Assembly (NCBI RefSeq): GCF_934424005.1
Contig: NZ_CAKRXI010000006.1
Coordinates: 28,865 to 92,864, forward strand
From: an uncultured Blautia sp.
GTDB taxonomy: Bacteria; Bacillota; Clostridia; Lachnospirales; Lachnospiraceae
Direction: 5' to 3'
Length of the DNA: 64,000 nt
Notes under the pieces: generated by a model
What the model saw: the letters and a program-made list of their open reading frames with translations, nothing else
Database searches by the model: none
What the model was told of the DNA's origin: nothing
In this document: positions 35,470 through 43,162 of the stretch, piece after piece
Layout: each line of letters begins with the position of its first letter
Numbering within the stretch: the first letter of the stretch is position 1
Program-made: the position numbers and the translations under genes

Positions 35470-36636
35470 ATGAGAAAATTTGAGAGAGTTAAAGCAGTAG
35501 TATCACTGGATGCCATTGCTCATAACTTTGAGGAAATGAAGAAAAACATTGCAGATGGTACCAGGATCGTAGCTGTTATCAAGGCCGATGGTTATGGACA
35601 TGGTGCAGAAGCGATTTCACGTCTTATAGAAGGTTATGAGTATATCTGGGGTTTTGCGACCGCGACAGCAGAGGAAGCGATTCAGTTGAAAGACGCCGGG
35701 ATTGAGAAACCGGTACTGATCCTCGGACTTGTTTTTGAAGAGTATTTCCAGGAACTGATCAGAAAAGATGTGCGCCTGACGGTCTGTGAGTATAATGTGG
35801 CAAAAATCCTTTCTGATGAGGCTGTCCGTCAGGGCAGACAGGTGTATATCCACATTGCACTGGATACCGGAATGAGCCGTATTGGATTTGCAGATAAGCC
35901 GGAAAGCGTTGAGGAGATCAAAAAGATCGCCGCGCTTCCAAATGTTGAGATCGAAGGTATGTTTACACACTTCGCACGGGCAGATGAGACGGATAAAGCT
36001 CCGGCAGTAGAACAGCTGAAACGTTATCTTGCGTTTGCGGACCTTCTGGAAAAGGCAGGAGTACAGATTCCGCTGAAGCATTGCTCGAACAGTGCGGGAA
36101 TCATTCGTATGCCGGAGGCAAACCTGAACCTGGTCCGTGCGGGAATTACGATCTATGGTATTTATCCGTCCGATGAAGTGGAGAGGGACATTGTGAAACT
36201 GGAGCCGGCGATGGAACTGAAGAGTCATGTGGCTTATGTGAAGGATCTTCCGGCAGGAACGGCGATCAGTTATGGAGGAACATTTGCCTCCGAAAACGAT
36301 CTTCGTATCGCAACGATTCCGGTCGGCTATGCGGATGGGTATCCGAGAACTCTGTCTAATAAAGGATGGGTTCTGATACATGGACAGAAAGCACCGATCC
36401 TTGGCAGAGTCTGTATGGACCAGTTCATGGTGGATGTTACACATATTCCGGATGTGAAACATGGAGATGAGGTAACATTGATCGGCAGGGACGGAGACGA
36501 ATTTATCAGCATTGAGACTTTTGGCGATATGTCCGGCAGATTTTCTTATGAATTTGCCTGTGATATCAGCAAACGTGTCCCGAGAGTCTATATAAAAGAC
36601 GGCAGAGAATGGGGAGATCTGACCTTCTTCGAATAA
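35470..36636 (+). CDS. alr: Alanine racemase
   Basis: A PLP enzyme (388 residues) making D-alanine for peptidoglycan. The PLP-binding lysine lies in [18 protein letters not shown] (near residue 39). The catalytic tyrosine region is [21 protein letters not shown] followed by [11 protein letters not shown], and [15 protein letters not shown] is present near residue 310. AAGAGGAGGGT lies before the ATG. It is 79 bases before an EndoA-type toxin gene, an order also seen in Bacillus (alr-ndoAI-ndoA), but here with no antitoxin gene in the gap. Confidence 0.95.
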   Translation: MRKFERVKAVVSLDAIAHNFEEMKKNIADGTRIVAVIKADGYGHGAEAISRLIEGYEYIWGFATATAEEAIQLKDAGIEKPVLILGLVFEEYFQELIRKDVRLTVCEYNVAKILSDEAVRQGRQVYIHIALDTGMSRIGFADKPESVEEIKKIAALPNVEIEGMFTHFARADETDKAPAVEQLKRYLAFADLLEKAGVQIPLKHCSNSAGIIRMPEANLNLVRAGITIYGIYPSDEVERDIVKLEPAMELKSHVAYVKDLPAGTAISYGGTFASENDLRIATIPVGYADGYPRTLSNKGWVLIHGQKAPILGRVCMDQFMVDVTHIPDVKHGDEVTLIGRDGDEFISIETFGDMSGRFSYEFACDISKRVPRVYIKDGREWGDLTFFE

Positions 36637-36715
36637 ACTGCAGCACCACGCATGTATACACAGAAGAAAAATGGAAATACTAATTCCAGAGAAAAAAGAA
36701 TCGGAGTGTGATTGT

Positions 36716-37063
36716 GTGGTAATTAAAAGAGGGGATATTTTTTATGCAGATTTAAGACCGGTAGTTGGGAGTGAACAGGGTGGCGTCCGCCCGGTTCTGA
36801 TCATTCAGAATGATGTGGGCAACCGACACAGTCCCACGGTCATCTGCGCTGCGATTACGTCTAAGATGAATAAGGCAAAGCTGCCGACGCATATTGAGAT
36901 CGATGCCTCTTCTTATGGAATTGAGAAGGACTCGGTGATCTTGCTGGAACAGCTGCGTACGATCGATAAAAAAAGGCTGAAGGATAAGGTATGCCATCTT
37001 GACCAGACAATGCTGGATCGAGTGAATCATGCCCTTGAAATCAGCCTTGAACTTACTTTTTAG
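36716..37063 (+). CDS. EndoA/MazF-type mRNA interferase without adjacent antitoxin
   Basis: A PemK/MazF-fold endoribonuclease of about 115 residues that cuts mRNA at specific short sites. The N-terminus is [20 protein letters not shown], then [27 protein letters not shown] and [15 protein letters not shown], as in Bacillus EndoA. GTG 36716 is chosen: it sits 9 bases after GGAG (36703-36706) and gives family length. An in-frame ATG at 36671 would add 15 residues not found in the family. No antitoxin-sized frame lies in the 79 bases after alr, so the antitoxin is either elsewhere or the protein acts alone. Confidence 0.9.
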   Translation: MVIKRGDIFYADLRPVVGSEQGGVRPVLIIQNDVGNRHSPTVICAAITSKMNKAKLPTHIEIDASSYGIEKDSVILLEQLRTIDKKRLKDKVCHLDQTMLDRVNHALEISLELTF

Positions 37064-37073
37064 GCGGTTATCC

Positions 37074-37102
37074 TTGACGAACAGAAGCTAAAGTGCTATA
37101 TT
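37074..37102 (+). promoter_or_regulatory. Promoter for the CBS-domain gene
   Basis: TTGACG (37074-37079), 17-base spacer, TATATT (37097-37102), about 50 bases before the ATG at 37155. Arms GCTAAA (37087-37092) and TTTAGC (37102-37107) overlap the -10 region and could form an operator or hairpin. Confidence 0.65.
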
Positions 37103-37154
37103 TTAGCAGTAATTGTGCTGATTTTAAACAAATTACGGAAGGAATAGATACAAA

Positions 37155-38102
37155 ATGGACGATGGCAGTCGATTGCCCCGCAGGGGGCCGGCGAAGGTTA
37201 TAGACTGGATTCAGGGTCTTTTTTCCGGAGTTTTTCATTTCTTTAAAGGGGAACAGGAAGATTCTGTTACGGAAAAAGAAATCATCTCTATGGTGGATGA
37301 GGCACATGAGAAAGGTGTTCTCCAGAAAGATGAAGCAGAGATGATCCAGAATATTTTTGCTTTTGAAGATAAAGAAGTGGGTGCGGTTATGACTCACAGA
37401 AGCAGTGTGGCTGCTTTTGCGATGGATGATCTGCTCAAGGATGTTGTGAATCATATGATGGAAGAGGGAAATTCCCGATATCCGGTCTGTGGGGAAGATA
37501 TGGATGATATCCGGGGCCTGATCCATTACAAAGATGCACTGAAATTCTTTACACAGAATCCATGGGCGAAGTTCAAACCACTGAAGGAGCTTCCGGGTCT
37601 TATCAGGAAAGCGACTTTTGTTCCTGAGACCAGACATATCGGACAGCTTTTCCGTACCATGCAGGCCAGACAGGTACATATGGCAGTTGTCGTGGATGAG
37701 TATGGTCAGACGGCAGGAATCGTAACGATGGAAGATCTCATTGAGGAAATCGTCGGGGACATTTTTGATGAATACGATGAGAGCAAGGATACATTCCGGA
37801 CACAGGTAGATAACAGTATCATTATTGATGGACTTGCCAGTCTGGATGATGTGGAGCAGGAACTGGATATTGACTTTGGCGATGTAGAAATGGAAACGCT
37901 GAACGGTTATCTGACAGAGTTTCTGGGACATATTCCGTCCAGGGAGGATCTGGACAAAGAAATTGTTGCAAACGGCTACAGATTTAAGATTCTTTCACTT
38001 GGAAACAGAACCATCGGAAGAGTAAGAGCCGAAAAAATAAATGACAAAGAAACAAAAGGAGAGAGTGAAAAATGTCAGGACATTCAAAATTCGCAAACAT
38101 AA
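37155..38102 (+). CDS. CorC/HlyC-type CBS-domain protein without membrane domain
   Basis: A 315-residue protein with paired CBS domains (MTHRSSVAAFAMDDLLKDVV; VPETRHIGQLFRTMQARQVH) and a C-terminal CorC_HlyC domain (DSIIIDG-like SIIIDGLASLDDVEQ, then DVEMETLNGYLTEFLGHIP). The link MAVVVDEYGQTAGIVTMEDL joins them. The N-terminal CNNM/DUF21 membrane domain present in many relatives is absent, so it is cytosolic or peripheral. Such proteins are linked to Mg/Co efflux or to metal-responsive regulation; the role here is unknown. Its 3' end overlaps yebC by 31 bases in another frame, which makes coupling likely. Confidence 0.88.
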   Translation: MDDGSRLPRRGPAKVIDWIQGLFSGVFHFFKGEQEDSVTEKEIISMVDEAHEKGVLQKDEAEMIQNIFAFEDKEVGAVMTHRSSVAAFAMDDLLKDVVNHMMEEGNSRYPVCGEDMDDIRGLIHYKDALKFFTQNPWAKFKPLKELPGLIRKATFVPETRHIGQLFRTMQARQVHMAVVVDEYGQTAGIVTMEDLIEEIVGDIFDEYDESKDTFRTQVDNSIIIDGLASLDDVEQELDIDFGDVEMETLNGYLTEFLGHIPSREDLDKEIVANGYRFKILSLGNRTIGRVRAEKINDKETKGESEKCQDIQNSQT

Positions 38103-38815
38103 AGCACAAAAAGGAAAAAAATGACGCAAAAAAAGGTAAAGTATTTACTGTAATCGGCCGTGAGATCGTTATGGCAGTCAAAGCCGGCGGTGCGGACCCG
38201 AATAACAACAGCAAACTTCGTGATGTTATCGCAAAAGCAAAAGCAAACAACATGCCGAATGATACAATTGAACGTGGTATCAAAAAAGCAGCCGGTGCAG
38301 ATTCTGCTGACAGTTATGAACGTGCTACATATGAAGGATATGGTCCGAACGGTGTTGCGATCATCGTTGAGACTCTGACTGACAACAAAAACCGTACAGC
38401 AAGTAATGTAAGAAATGCATTTACAAAAGGTTATGGAAGCATCGGAACTCAGGGATGTGTATCCTTTATGTTTGATCAGAAAGGTCAGATTATCATTGAT
38501 AAAGAAGAGCTGGAAGACGAGTGCGGCGAGATGGATGCAGACGAGCTTATGATGACAGCTCTGGATGCAGGCGCAGAGGATTTCAACGAAGAAGAAGACA
38601 GCTTCGAGATCCTGACAGCTCCGGATGATTTCAGTGCCGTACGTGAGGCTCTGGAAAAAGCTGGTATCCCGATGGTAGAAGCTCAGGTTGCTATGGTTCC
38701 GCAGACATATGTGGATCTGACAGATGAAAAGGATGTCAAGAACCTGCAGAGAACACTGGATCTTCTCGATGAGGATGATGATGTTACAGATGTCTGGACA
38801 AACTGGAACGAATGA
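38072..38815 (+). CDS. YebC/PmpR family protein
   Basis: A 247-residue YebC-family protein, with the invariant start MSGHSKFANIKHKKEKNDAK, then REIVMAVKAGGADPNNNSKL and NMPNDTIERGIKKAAG. The family was named as transcriptional regulators; some members also aid translation through proline stretches. AAAGGAGAG precedes the ATG, which lies inside the end of the CBS-domain gene. A terminator-like hairpin follows 38 bases after its stop. Confidence 0.94.
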   Translation: MSGHSKFANIKHKKEKNDAKKGKVFTVIGREIVMAVKAGGADPNNNSKLRDVIAKAKANNMPNDTIERGIKKAAGADSADSYERATYEGYGPNGVAIIVETLTDNKNRTASNVRNAFTKGYGSIGTQGCVSFMFDQKGQIIIDKEELEDECGEMDADELMMTALDAGAEDFNEEEDSFEILTAPDDFSAVREALEKAGIPMVEAQVAMVPQTYVDLTDEKDVKNLQRTLDLLDEDDDVTDVWTNWNE

Positions 38816-38851
38816 TCTGATCCATATGTATAACAGAGCGTAGTTTGACGC

Positions 38852-38887
38852 AAAATACCTTCATGAATCTTCATGGAGGTATTTTTT
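38852..38887 (+). terminator. Terminator-like hairpin containing the tepA ribosome binding site
   Basis: Arms AAATACCTTCATGAA (38853-38867) and TTCATGGAGGTATTT (38870-38884), one G-U wobble, then TTT up to the ATG at 38888. The GGAGG of the protease gene (38875-38879) lies in the 3' arm. The structure should end yebC transcription or hide the start site. Confidence 0.8.
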
Positions 38888-39604
38888 ATGTCTGAAAAAG
38901 AAATCGAGAATGACAAACAGCAGGCTTTGGATAAAGAAGAAAAAGAAAATGAGCAGATCAGGGAAATGGGTGAGTTGACACTTGACCAGAATGTGAAGAG
39001 ACACCGGATCGAACTTCTGACGATCATTGGTGAAGTAGAAGGCCATGATGCCGCACCGTCGCAGAGTAAAACAACAAAATATGAACATGTTCTGCCAAAA
39101 CTTGCAATGATCGAAGACGATGAAAACGTGGAAGGACTTCTGATTCTTTTGAATACGGTAGGCGGTGATGTGGAGGCAGGACTTGCCATTGCAGAGATGA
39201 TCGCATCTTTAAGTATTCCGACGGTATCGTTGGTACTTGGCGGCGGGCATTCGATCGGAGTACCGATGGCAGTGTCGGCAGATTATTCTTTTGCGGTTCC
39301 AAGTGCAACGATGGTGATCCATCCGGTGCGTTCCAGCGGAATGTTTATTGGAGTGGCCCAGACCTATCGGAATATGGAAAAGATCCAGGACCGTATCACA
39401 GGCTTTATTGCGGCACATTCCAGAGCCTCCAAGGAACGTCTGGAGAGACTGATGCTGGACACCAGCCAGCTGGTCAAGGATGTCGGAACGCTTCTGGAAG
39501 GCGAGGAGGCTGTAAAAGAAGGTCTGATCGATGAGATTGGTGGAATTCATGAGGCACTTGTGAAATTACATGAAATGATTGACAAAAAAAATAATAAAAT
39601 ATAA
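38888..39604 (+). CDS. ClpP-like protease, TepA family
   Basis: A ClpP/crotonase-fold protein of about 238 residues, like Bacillus TepA (translocation-enhancing protein). After a Glu/Lys-rich head it has ILLNTVGGDVEAGLAIAEMI, the nucleophile region GGGHSIGVPMAVSADYSFA (Ser near residue 125) and MVIHPVRSSGMF with the catalytic His. LLEGEEAVKEGLIDEIGGI is the C-terminal ClpP block. ATG 38888 has GGAGG 8-9 bases before; ATG 38873 lies in the hairpin and has none. In Bacillus it lies next to spoIIIE, and here ftsK/spoIIIE is about 3.5 kb downstream. Confidence 0.9.
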   Translation: MSEKEIENDKQQALDKEEKENEQIREMGELTLDQNVKRHRIELLTIIGEVEGHDAAPSQSKTTKYEHVLPKLAMIEDDENVEGLLILLNTVGGDVEAGLAIAEMIASLSIPTVSLVLGGGHSIGVPMAVSADYSFAVPSATMVIHPVRSSGMFIGVAQTYRNMEKIQDRITGFIAAHSRASKERLERLMLDTSQLVKDVGTLLEGEEAVKEGLIDEIGGIHEALVKLHEMIDKKNNKI

Positions 39605-39653
39605 AAAATTGTGAAAAAATAAACACTTTTATGCATCTTTATAAATGTTTTCC

Positions 39654-39682
39654 TTGTCATATAGCGGATTTTGGCGTATTAT
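39654..39682 (+). promoter_or_regulatory. Promoter of the nfnAB pair
   Basis: TTGTCA (39654-39659), 17-base spacer, TATTAT (39677-39682), 40 bases before the ATG at 39722; AGGAGGG follows at 39711-39717. A TTGTGAAA half-site (39609-39616) upstream resembles half of a Rex operator but has no good partner. Confidence 0.65.
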
Positions 39683-39721
39683 TATTAGAGGATTGAGTGA
39701 AAATATGCTAGGAGGGAAACA

Positions 39722-40609
39722 ATGTATAAGATTTTAAAAGCTGAGACACTGGCAGCTAAGATCCATCTTATGGTCGTACATGCACCGCGTGTTGCAAGCC
39801 ACTGTCAGCCAGGACAATTTATCATCGTAAAAATGGATGAAAAGGGCGAGAGAATCCCGCTTACAATTTGCGACTATGACCGCAAAGAAGGAACTATTAC
39901 AATCGTGTTCCAGGAAGTTGGAGCATCTACTATTAAGATGTCCGAATTAAAGGCTGGAGATTCTTTCCGCGATTTCGTAGGACCGCTGGGATGTCCTTCT
40001 GAATTTGTTCATGAAGACATCGAAGAACTTAAGAAAAAGAAACTGGTATTCGTAGCCGGAGGTGTTGGTACAGCACCTGTTTATCCGCAGGTAAAATGGC
40101 TTCACGAGCATGGTATTACTGCAGACGTAATCCTTGGTTCAAAAACAAAGGATATGGTTATTCTTGAAAAAGAACTTGCAGCTGTTTCCAACCTTTATGT
40201 TACAACAGATGACGGATCTTATGGACGTTCCGGTATGGTAACAAAGACTCTGGAAGACCTTGTTACAAATGAAGGTAAACACTATGATGTCTGTGTTGCG
40301 ATCGGACCGATGATCATGATGAAATTTGTCTGTCTTCTTACTAAGAAGCTTGGTATCCATACGATCGTCAGCATGAACCCGATCATGGTTGATGGAACAG
40401 GTATGTGCGGAGCATGTCGTCTCCAGGTTGGCGATGAGATCAAATTTGCCTGCGTAGACGGACCGGAATTTGACGGACATCTCGTTGATTTCGATCAGGC
40501 TATGAAGAGAAGCCAGATGTACAAGACTGAAGAAGGACGTGCATTACTGAAGCTTCAGGAAGGCGATACCCACCACGGTGGATGCGGACAGTGCGGAGGT
40601 GACAAGTAA
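39722..40609 (+). CDS. NfnA-like subunit (FAD, 2Fe-2S; ferredoxin-NADP oxidoreductase)
   Basis: A 295-residue flavoprotein of the ferredoxin-NADP reductase / dihydroorotate-dehydrogenase-electron-transfer family. The FAD domain has HCQPGQFIIVKMDEKGERIP and LTICDYDR. The NAD domain starts at VFVAGGVGTAPVYPQVKWLH. The 2Fe-2S cysteines are in GTGMCGACRLQVGDEIKFAC. Partnered with the next gene, it forms an NfnAB/SudAB-type complex. In Nfn, this subunit binds NAD and the partner NADP, and electron bifurcation couples NADH, NADPH and ferredoxin. The stop overlaps the next ATG by one base. Confidence 0.9.
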   Translation: MYKILKAETLAAKIHLMVVHAPRVASHCQPGQFIIVKMDEKGERIPLTICDYDRKEGTITIVFQEVGASTIKMSELKAGDSFRDFVGPLGCPSEFVHEDIEELKKKKLVFVAGGVGTAPVYPQVKWLHEHGITADVILGSKTKDMVILEKELAAVSNLYVTTDDGSYGRSGMVTKTLEDLVTNEGKHYDVCVAIGPMIMMKFVCLLTKKLGIHTIVSMNPIMVDGTGMCGACRLQVGDEIKFACVDGPEFDGHLVDFDQAMKRSQMYKTEEGRALLKLQEGDTHHGGCGQCGGDK

Positions 40610-42003
40610 TGGCAGATGCAAAAATGTTAAATAAAGTGCCGGTAAGAGAACAGGATCCGAAGGTACGTGCAACAAACTTTGAAGAAGTTTGTCTTGGATA
40701 TAACCAGGAAGAAGCAATGGAAGAAGCACAGAGATGTCTGGGCTGCAAGAAACCAAAATGTGTAGAGGGATGTCCGGTATCTATCAACATTCCAGGATTT
40801 ATCGAACACATCAAAGAAGGAAATATTGAAGAAGCCTACAAAGTGATCGGATTATCTTCCGCACTTCCGGCTATCTGCGGACGTGTATGTCCTCAGGAAT
40901 CCCAGTGCGAGGGACAGTGTATCCGTGGTAAGAAGGGTGAAGCTGTTTCTATCGGTAAACTGGAAAGATTCGTTGCTGACTATGCTCTGGAACATGATAT
41001 CAAACCAGTTGGAGCAGAAGTAAAGAATGGACACAAAGTTGCTGTTATCGGTTCCGGTCCGTCCGGACTTACCTGTGCAGGTGATCTTGCAAAAGCAGGT
41101 TATGATGTAACTGTATTTGAAGCTCTTCACGAGCTGGGCGGCGTTCTTGTTTATGGTATTCCGGAATTCCGTCTTCCAAAACAGAAAGTCGTTAAGAAAG
41201 AGATCGAGAAAGTTAAAGAACTCGGCGTTAAATTTGAAACAAACGTTGTTATCGGTAAATCCACAACAATTGATCAGCTGATCGAAGACGAAGGATTTGA
41301 AGCTGTATTCATTGGTTCTGGTGCAGGTCTTCCGATGTTTATGGGAATCCCGGGAGAGAACGCAAGTGGTGTATTCTCCGCAAACGAATACCTGACAAGA
41401 AGCAACCTGATGAAAGCTTTTGATGATTCTTACGATACACCGATTGCAGCAGGTAAGAAAGTTGCTGTTGTCGGCGGCGGTAACGTAGCTATGGATGCAG
41501 CAAGAACTGCTCTGAGACTTGGCGCTGAAGTACATATCGTATACAGAAGAAGTGAAGCAGAACTTCCGGCACGAGCAGAAGAAGTTCATCATGCAAAAGA
41601 AGAGGGAATCATCTTTGATCTCCTTACCAATCCGAAGGAAATCCTCGTTGATGAGAACGGACATGTAAATGGTATGAAGGTTGTTAAGATGGAACTGGGC
41701 GAGCCGGATGCATCCGGAAGAAGACGTCCTGTTGAGATTCCAGGTTCTGAGTATGATATGGATGTTGATACTGTTATCATGTCACTTGGTACTTCTCCGA
41801 ACCCGCTGATCTCTTCTACTACTAAAGGACTTGAGATCAACAAGAGAAGATGTATCGTTGCTGAAGAAGAAACAGGTAAGACTTCCAAAGATGGCGTTTA
41901 CGCCGGTGGAGATGCTGTTACAGGTGCGGCTACCGTTATCCTTGCTATGGGAGCTGGTAAAGCCGGAGCCAAAGGTATCGACGAATATCTGAAAAATAAA
42001 TAA
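40609..42003 (+). CDS. NfnB-like subunit / GltA-type NADPH oxidoreductase
   Basis: A 464-residue flavoprotein of the glutamate-synthase small-subunit family. The N-terminal Fe-S domain has RCLGCKKPKCVEGCPVSINI and CGRVCPQESQCEGQCIRG, giving two 4Fe-4S clusters. The FAD fold VAVIGSGPSGLTCAGDLAKA and NADPH fold VAVVGGGNVAMDAARTALRL follow, and GVYAGGDAVTGAATVILAMG closes it. It is often annotated as gltA, but pairing with the 2Fe-2S subunit and the lack of a large glutamate synthase gene nearby favour an NADH-dependent ferredoxin:NADP oxidoreductase. Confidence 0.9.
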   Translation: MADAKMLNKVPVREQDPKVRATNFEEVCLGYNQEEAMEEAQRCLGCKKPKCVEGCPVSINIPGFIEHIKEGNIEEAYKVIGLSSALPAICGRVCPQESQCEGQCIRGKKGEAVSIGKLERFVADYALEHDIKPVGAEVKNGHKVAVIGSGPSGLTCAGDLAKAGYDVTVFEALHELGGVLVYGIPEFRLPKQKVVKKEIEKVKELGVKFETNVVIGKSTTIDQLIEDEGFEAVFIGSGAGLPMFMGIPGENASGVFSANEYLTRSNLMKAFDDSYDTPIAAGKKVAVVGGGNVAMDAARTALRLGAEVHIVYRRSEAELPARAEEVHHAKEEGIIFDLLTNPKEILVDENGHVNGMKVVKMELGEPDASGRRRPVEIPGSEYDMDVDTVIMSLGTSPNPLISSTTKGLEINKRRCIVAEEETGKTSKDGVYAGGDAVTGAATVILAMGAGKAGAKGIDEYLKNK

Positions 42004-42010
42004 TGAAATG

Positions 42011-42056
42011 ACAGGGGCCTCCAGTGCACATAAGTGCCTGCGGGGTCTCTTTTTTT
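42011..42056 (+). terminator. Probable terminator after nfnAB
   Basis: A GC-rich imperfect hairpin (GCAC/GTGC tip at 42027-42038, CAG/CTG and further pairs below) followed by seven T. Pairing is interrupted, but the T-run is strong. Confidence 0.7.
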
Positions 42057-42090
42057 GAATATGGCAGAACACAAGTTCTTATTTGCCATC

Positions 42091-42119
42091 TTGTAAGTTT
42101 TACGGGAATATGTTATACT
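42091..42119 (+). promoter_or_regulatory. Candidate promoter for uppP
   Basis: TTGTAA (42091-42096), 17-base spacer, TATACT (42114-42119), 88 bases before the ATG at 42207. The -35 is weak. Confidence 0.5.
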
Positions 42120-42206
42120 ATCCACTGTTAATGTGCCTTTATAGGCGGTTGTGAGAAAATTGCCGGATGGCATGGCACAGATTAGTTGAAAGAAAAGGAT
42201 AAAAAT

Positions 42207-43082
42207 ATGATAGTTCTTTATATTATTTTACTGGCTATAGTACAGGGGATTACAGAGTTTCTTCCGGTCAGCAGTTTTGGACATCTTTGCTTTGTGCAGA
42301 ACATACTTGGTATGGAGCATGGTCCGGGTGTACTTATGGAAGTTATGCTTCATCTGGGAACGCTTGCAGCAGTTTTTATGACCTTTCAGAAAGACATACG
42401 CAGACTGGCAGTGGAATCCATTGAAATGTTTATGGACGTGATCGGAAATGCAAATCTCTATATACATAACAGACGTACCGGGGATAATCTTCATTATGCA
42501 AAGATCATAAGCAATATCTACCGTAAATTTGCAGTTCTGCTGATGGTTTCCATGATTCCGACAATGTTTCTGGGATATACAGCACGCAGACTTGTTGCAA
42601 TGTCTGCATCTTCAAAACTTCTCCCGGGTGTTGGGATTCTGATCACGGGGATCATTCTTCTGGTGATTGATCTGAGTCAGGTAGGTGGCACAAAAGCGGC
42701 TAAGGATGCGAACTTTTCCAATGCCATGTGGATTGGGATCTGTCAGGGTCTTTCGGTGTTTCCTGGATTTTCCAGAAGCGGAATGACGATCAGTGCCGGG
42801 TTGATGAGCGGATTCAGCCGTACATTTGCAGTGAAATATTCTTATATTTTGTCGATTCCGGCAATTATCGGAGCACTGATCATGGAACTTGGACAGTTTG
42901 GTTCTTCAGATATGACAGTAGGGCTTGGCTTTTCTTATGTATTTGGAATGATCGTTGCTGCAGTTGTTGGAAGTCTGGCAATCCGGGCATGCCTGAGACT
43001 TGTACACAACGGAAAATTCCGCTTTTTTGCATACTATTGTTTTATTGCGGGAATTATCGCGCTTGCAGCAAATTTTGCATAA
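42207..43082 (+). CDS. uppP: Undecaprenyl-diphosphatase (UppP/BacA)
   Basis: An integral membrane phosphatase of about 291 residues that recycles undecaprenyl diphosphate, the carrier used both for peptidoglycan and for the capsule encoded in this window. Conserved blocks are AIVQGITEFLPVSSFGHL, ICQGLSVFPGFSRSGMTISA (with the catalytic Ser/Arg) and SYILSIPAIIGALIMEL. A family variation is seen: FGHL where many have SGHL. The ATG is at 42207, after AAAGGA; an in-frame TTG at 42186 is poorer. Overexpression in other bacteria gives bacitracin tolerance. Confidence 0.93.
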   Translation: MIVLYIILLAIVQGITEFLPVSSFGHLCFVQNILGMEHGPGVLMEVMLHLGTLAAVFMTFQKDIRRLAVESIEMFMDVIGNANLYIHNRRTGDNLHYAKIISNIYRKFAVLLMVSMIPTMFLGYTARRLVAMSASSKLLPGVGILITGIILLVIDLSQVGGTKAAKDANFSNAMWIGICQGLSVFPGFSRSGMTISAGLMSGFSRTFAVKYSYILSIPAIIGALIMELGQFGSSDMTVGLGFSYVFGMIVAAVVGSLAIRACLRLVHNGKFRFFAYYCFIAGIIALAANFA

Positions 43083-43162
43083 TTGGGAATGCTTTTTTCT
43101 GCCGGAAGATTTTCCGATTTTCCGGCGGATTTTTATGAAGAATCATTAGGAGGGGTGCCTGA

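Noticed and set aside
39609..39628. Rex operator upstream of nfnAB
   Set aside because: TTGTGAAA matches one half of a Rex site, but the expected TTCACAA partner is absent, so there is not enough to call it.
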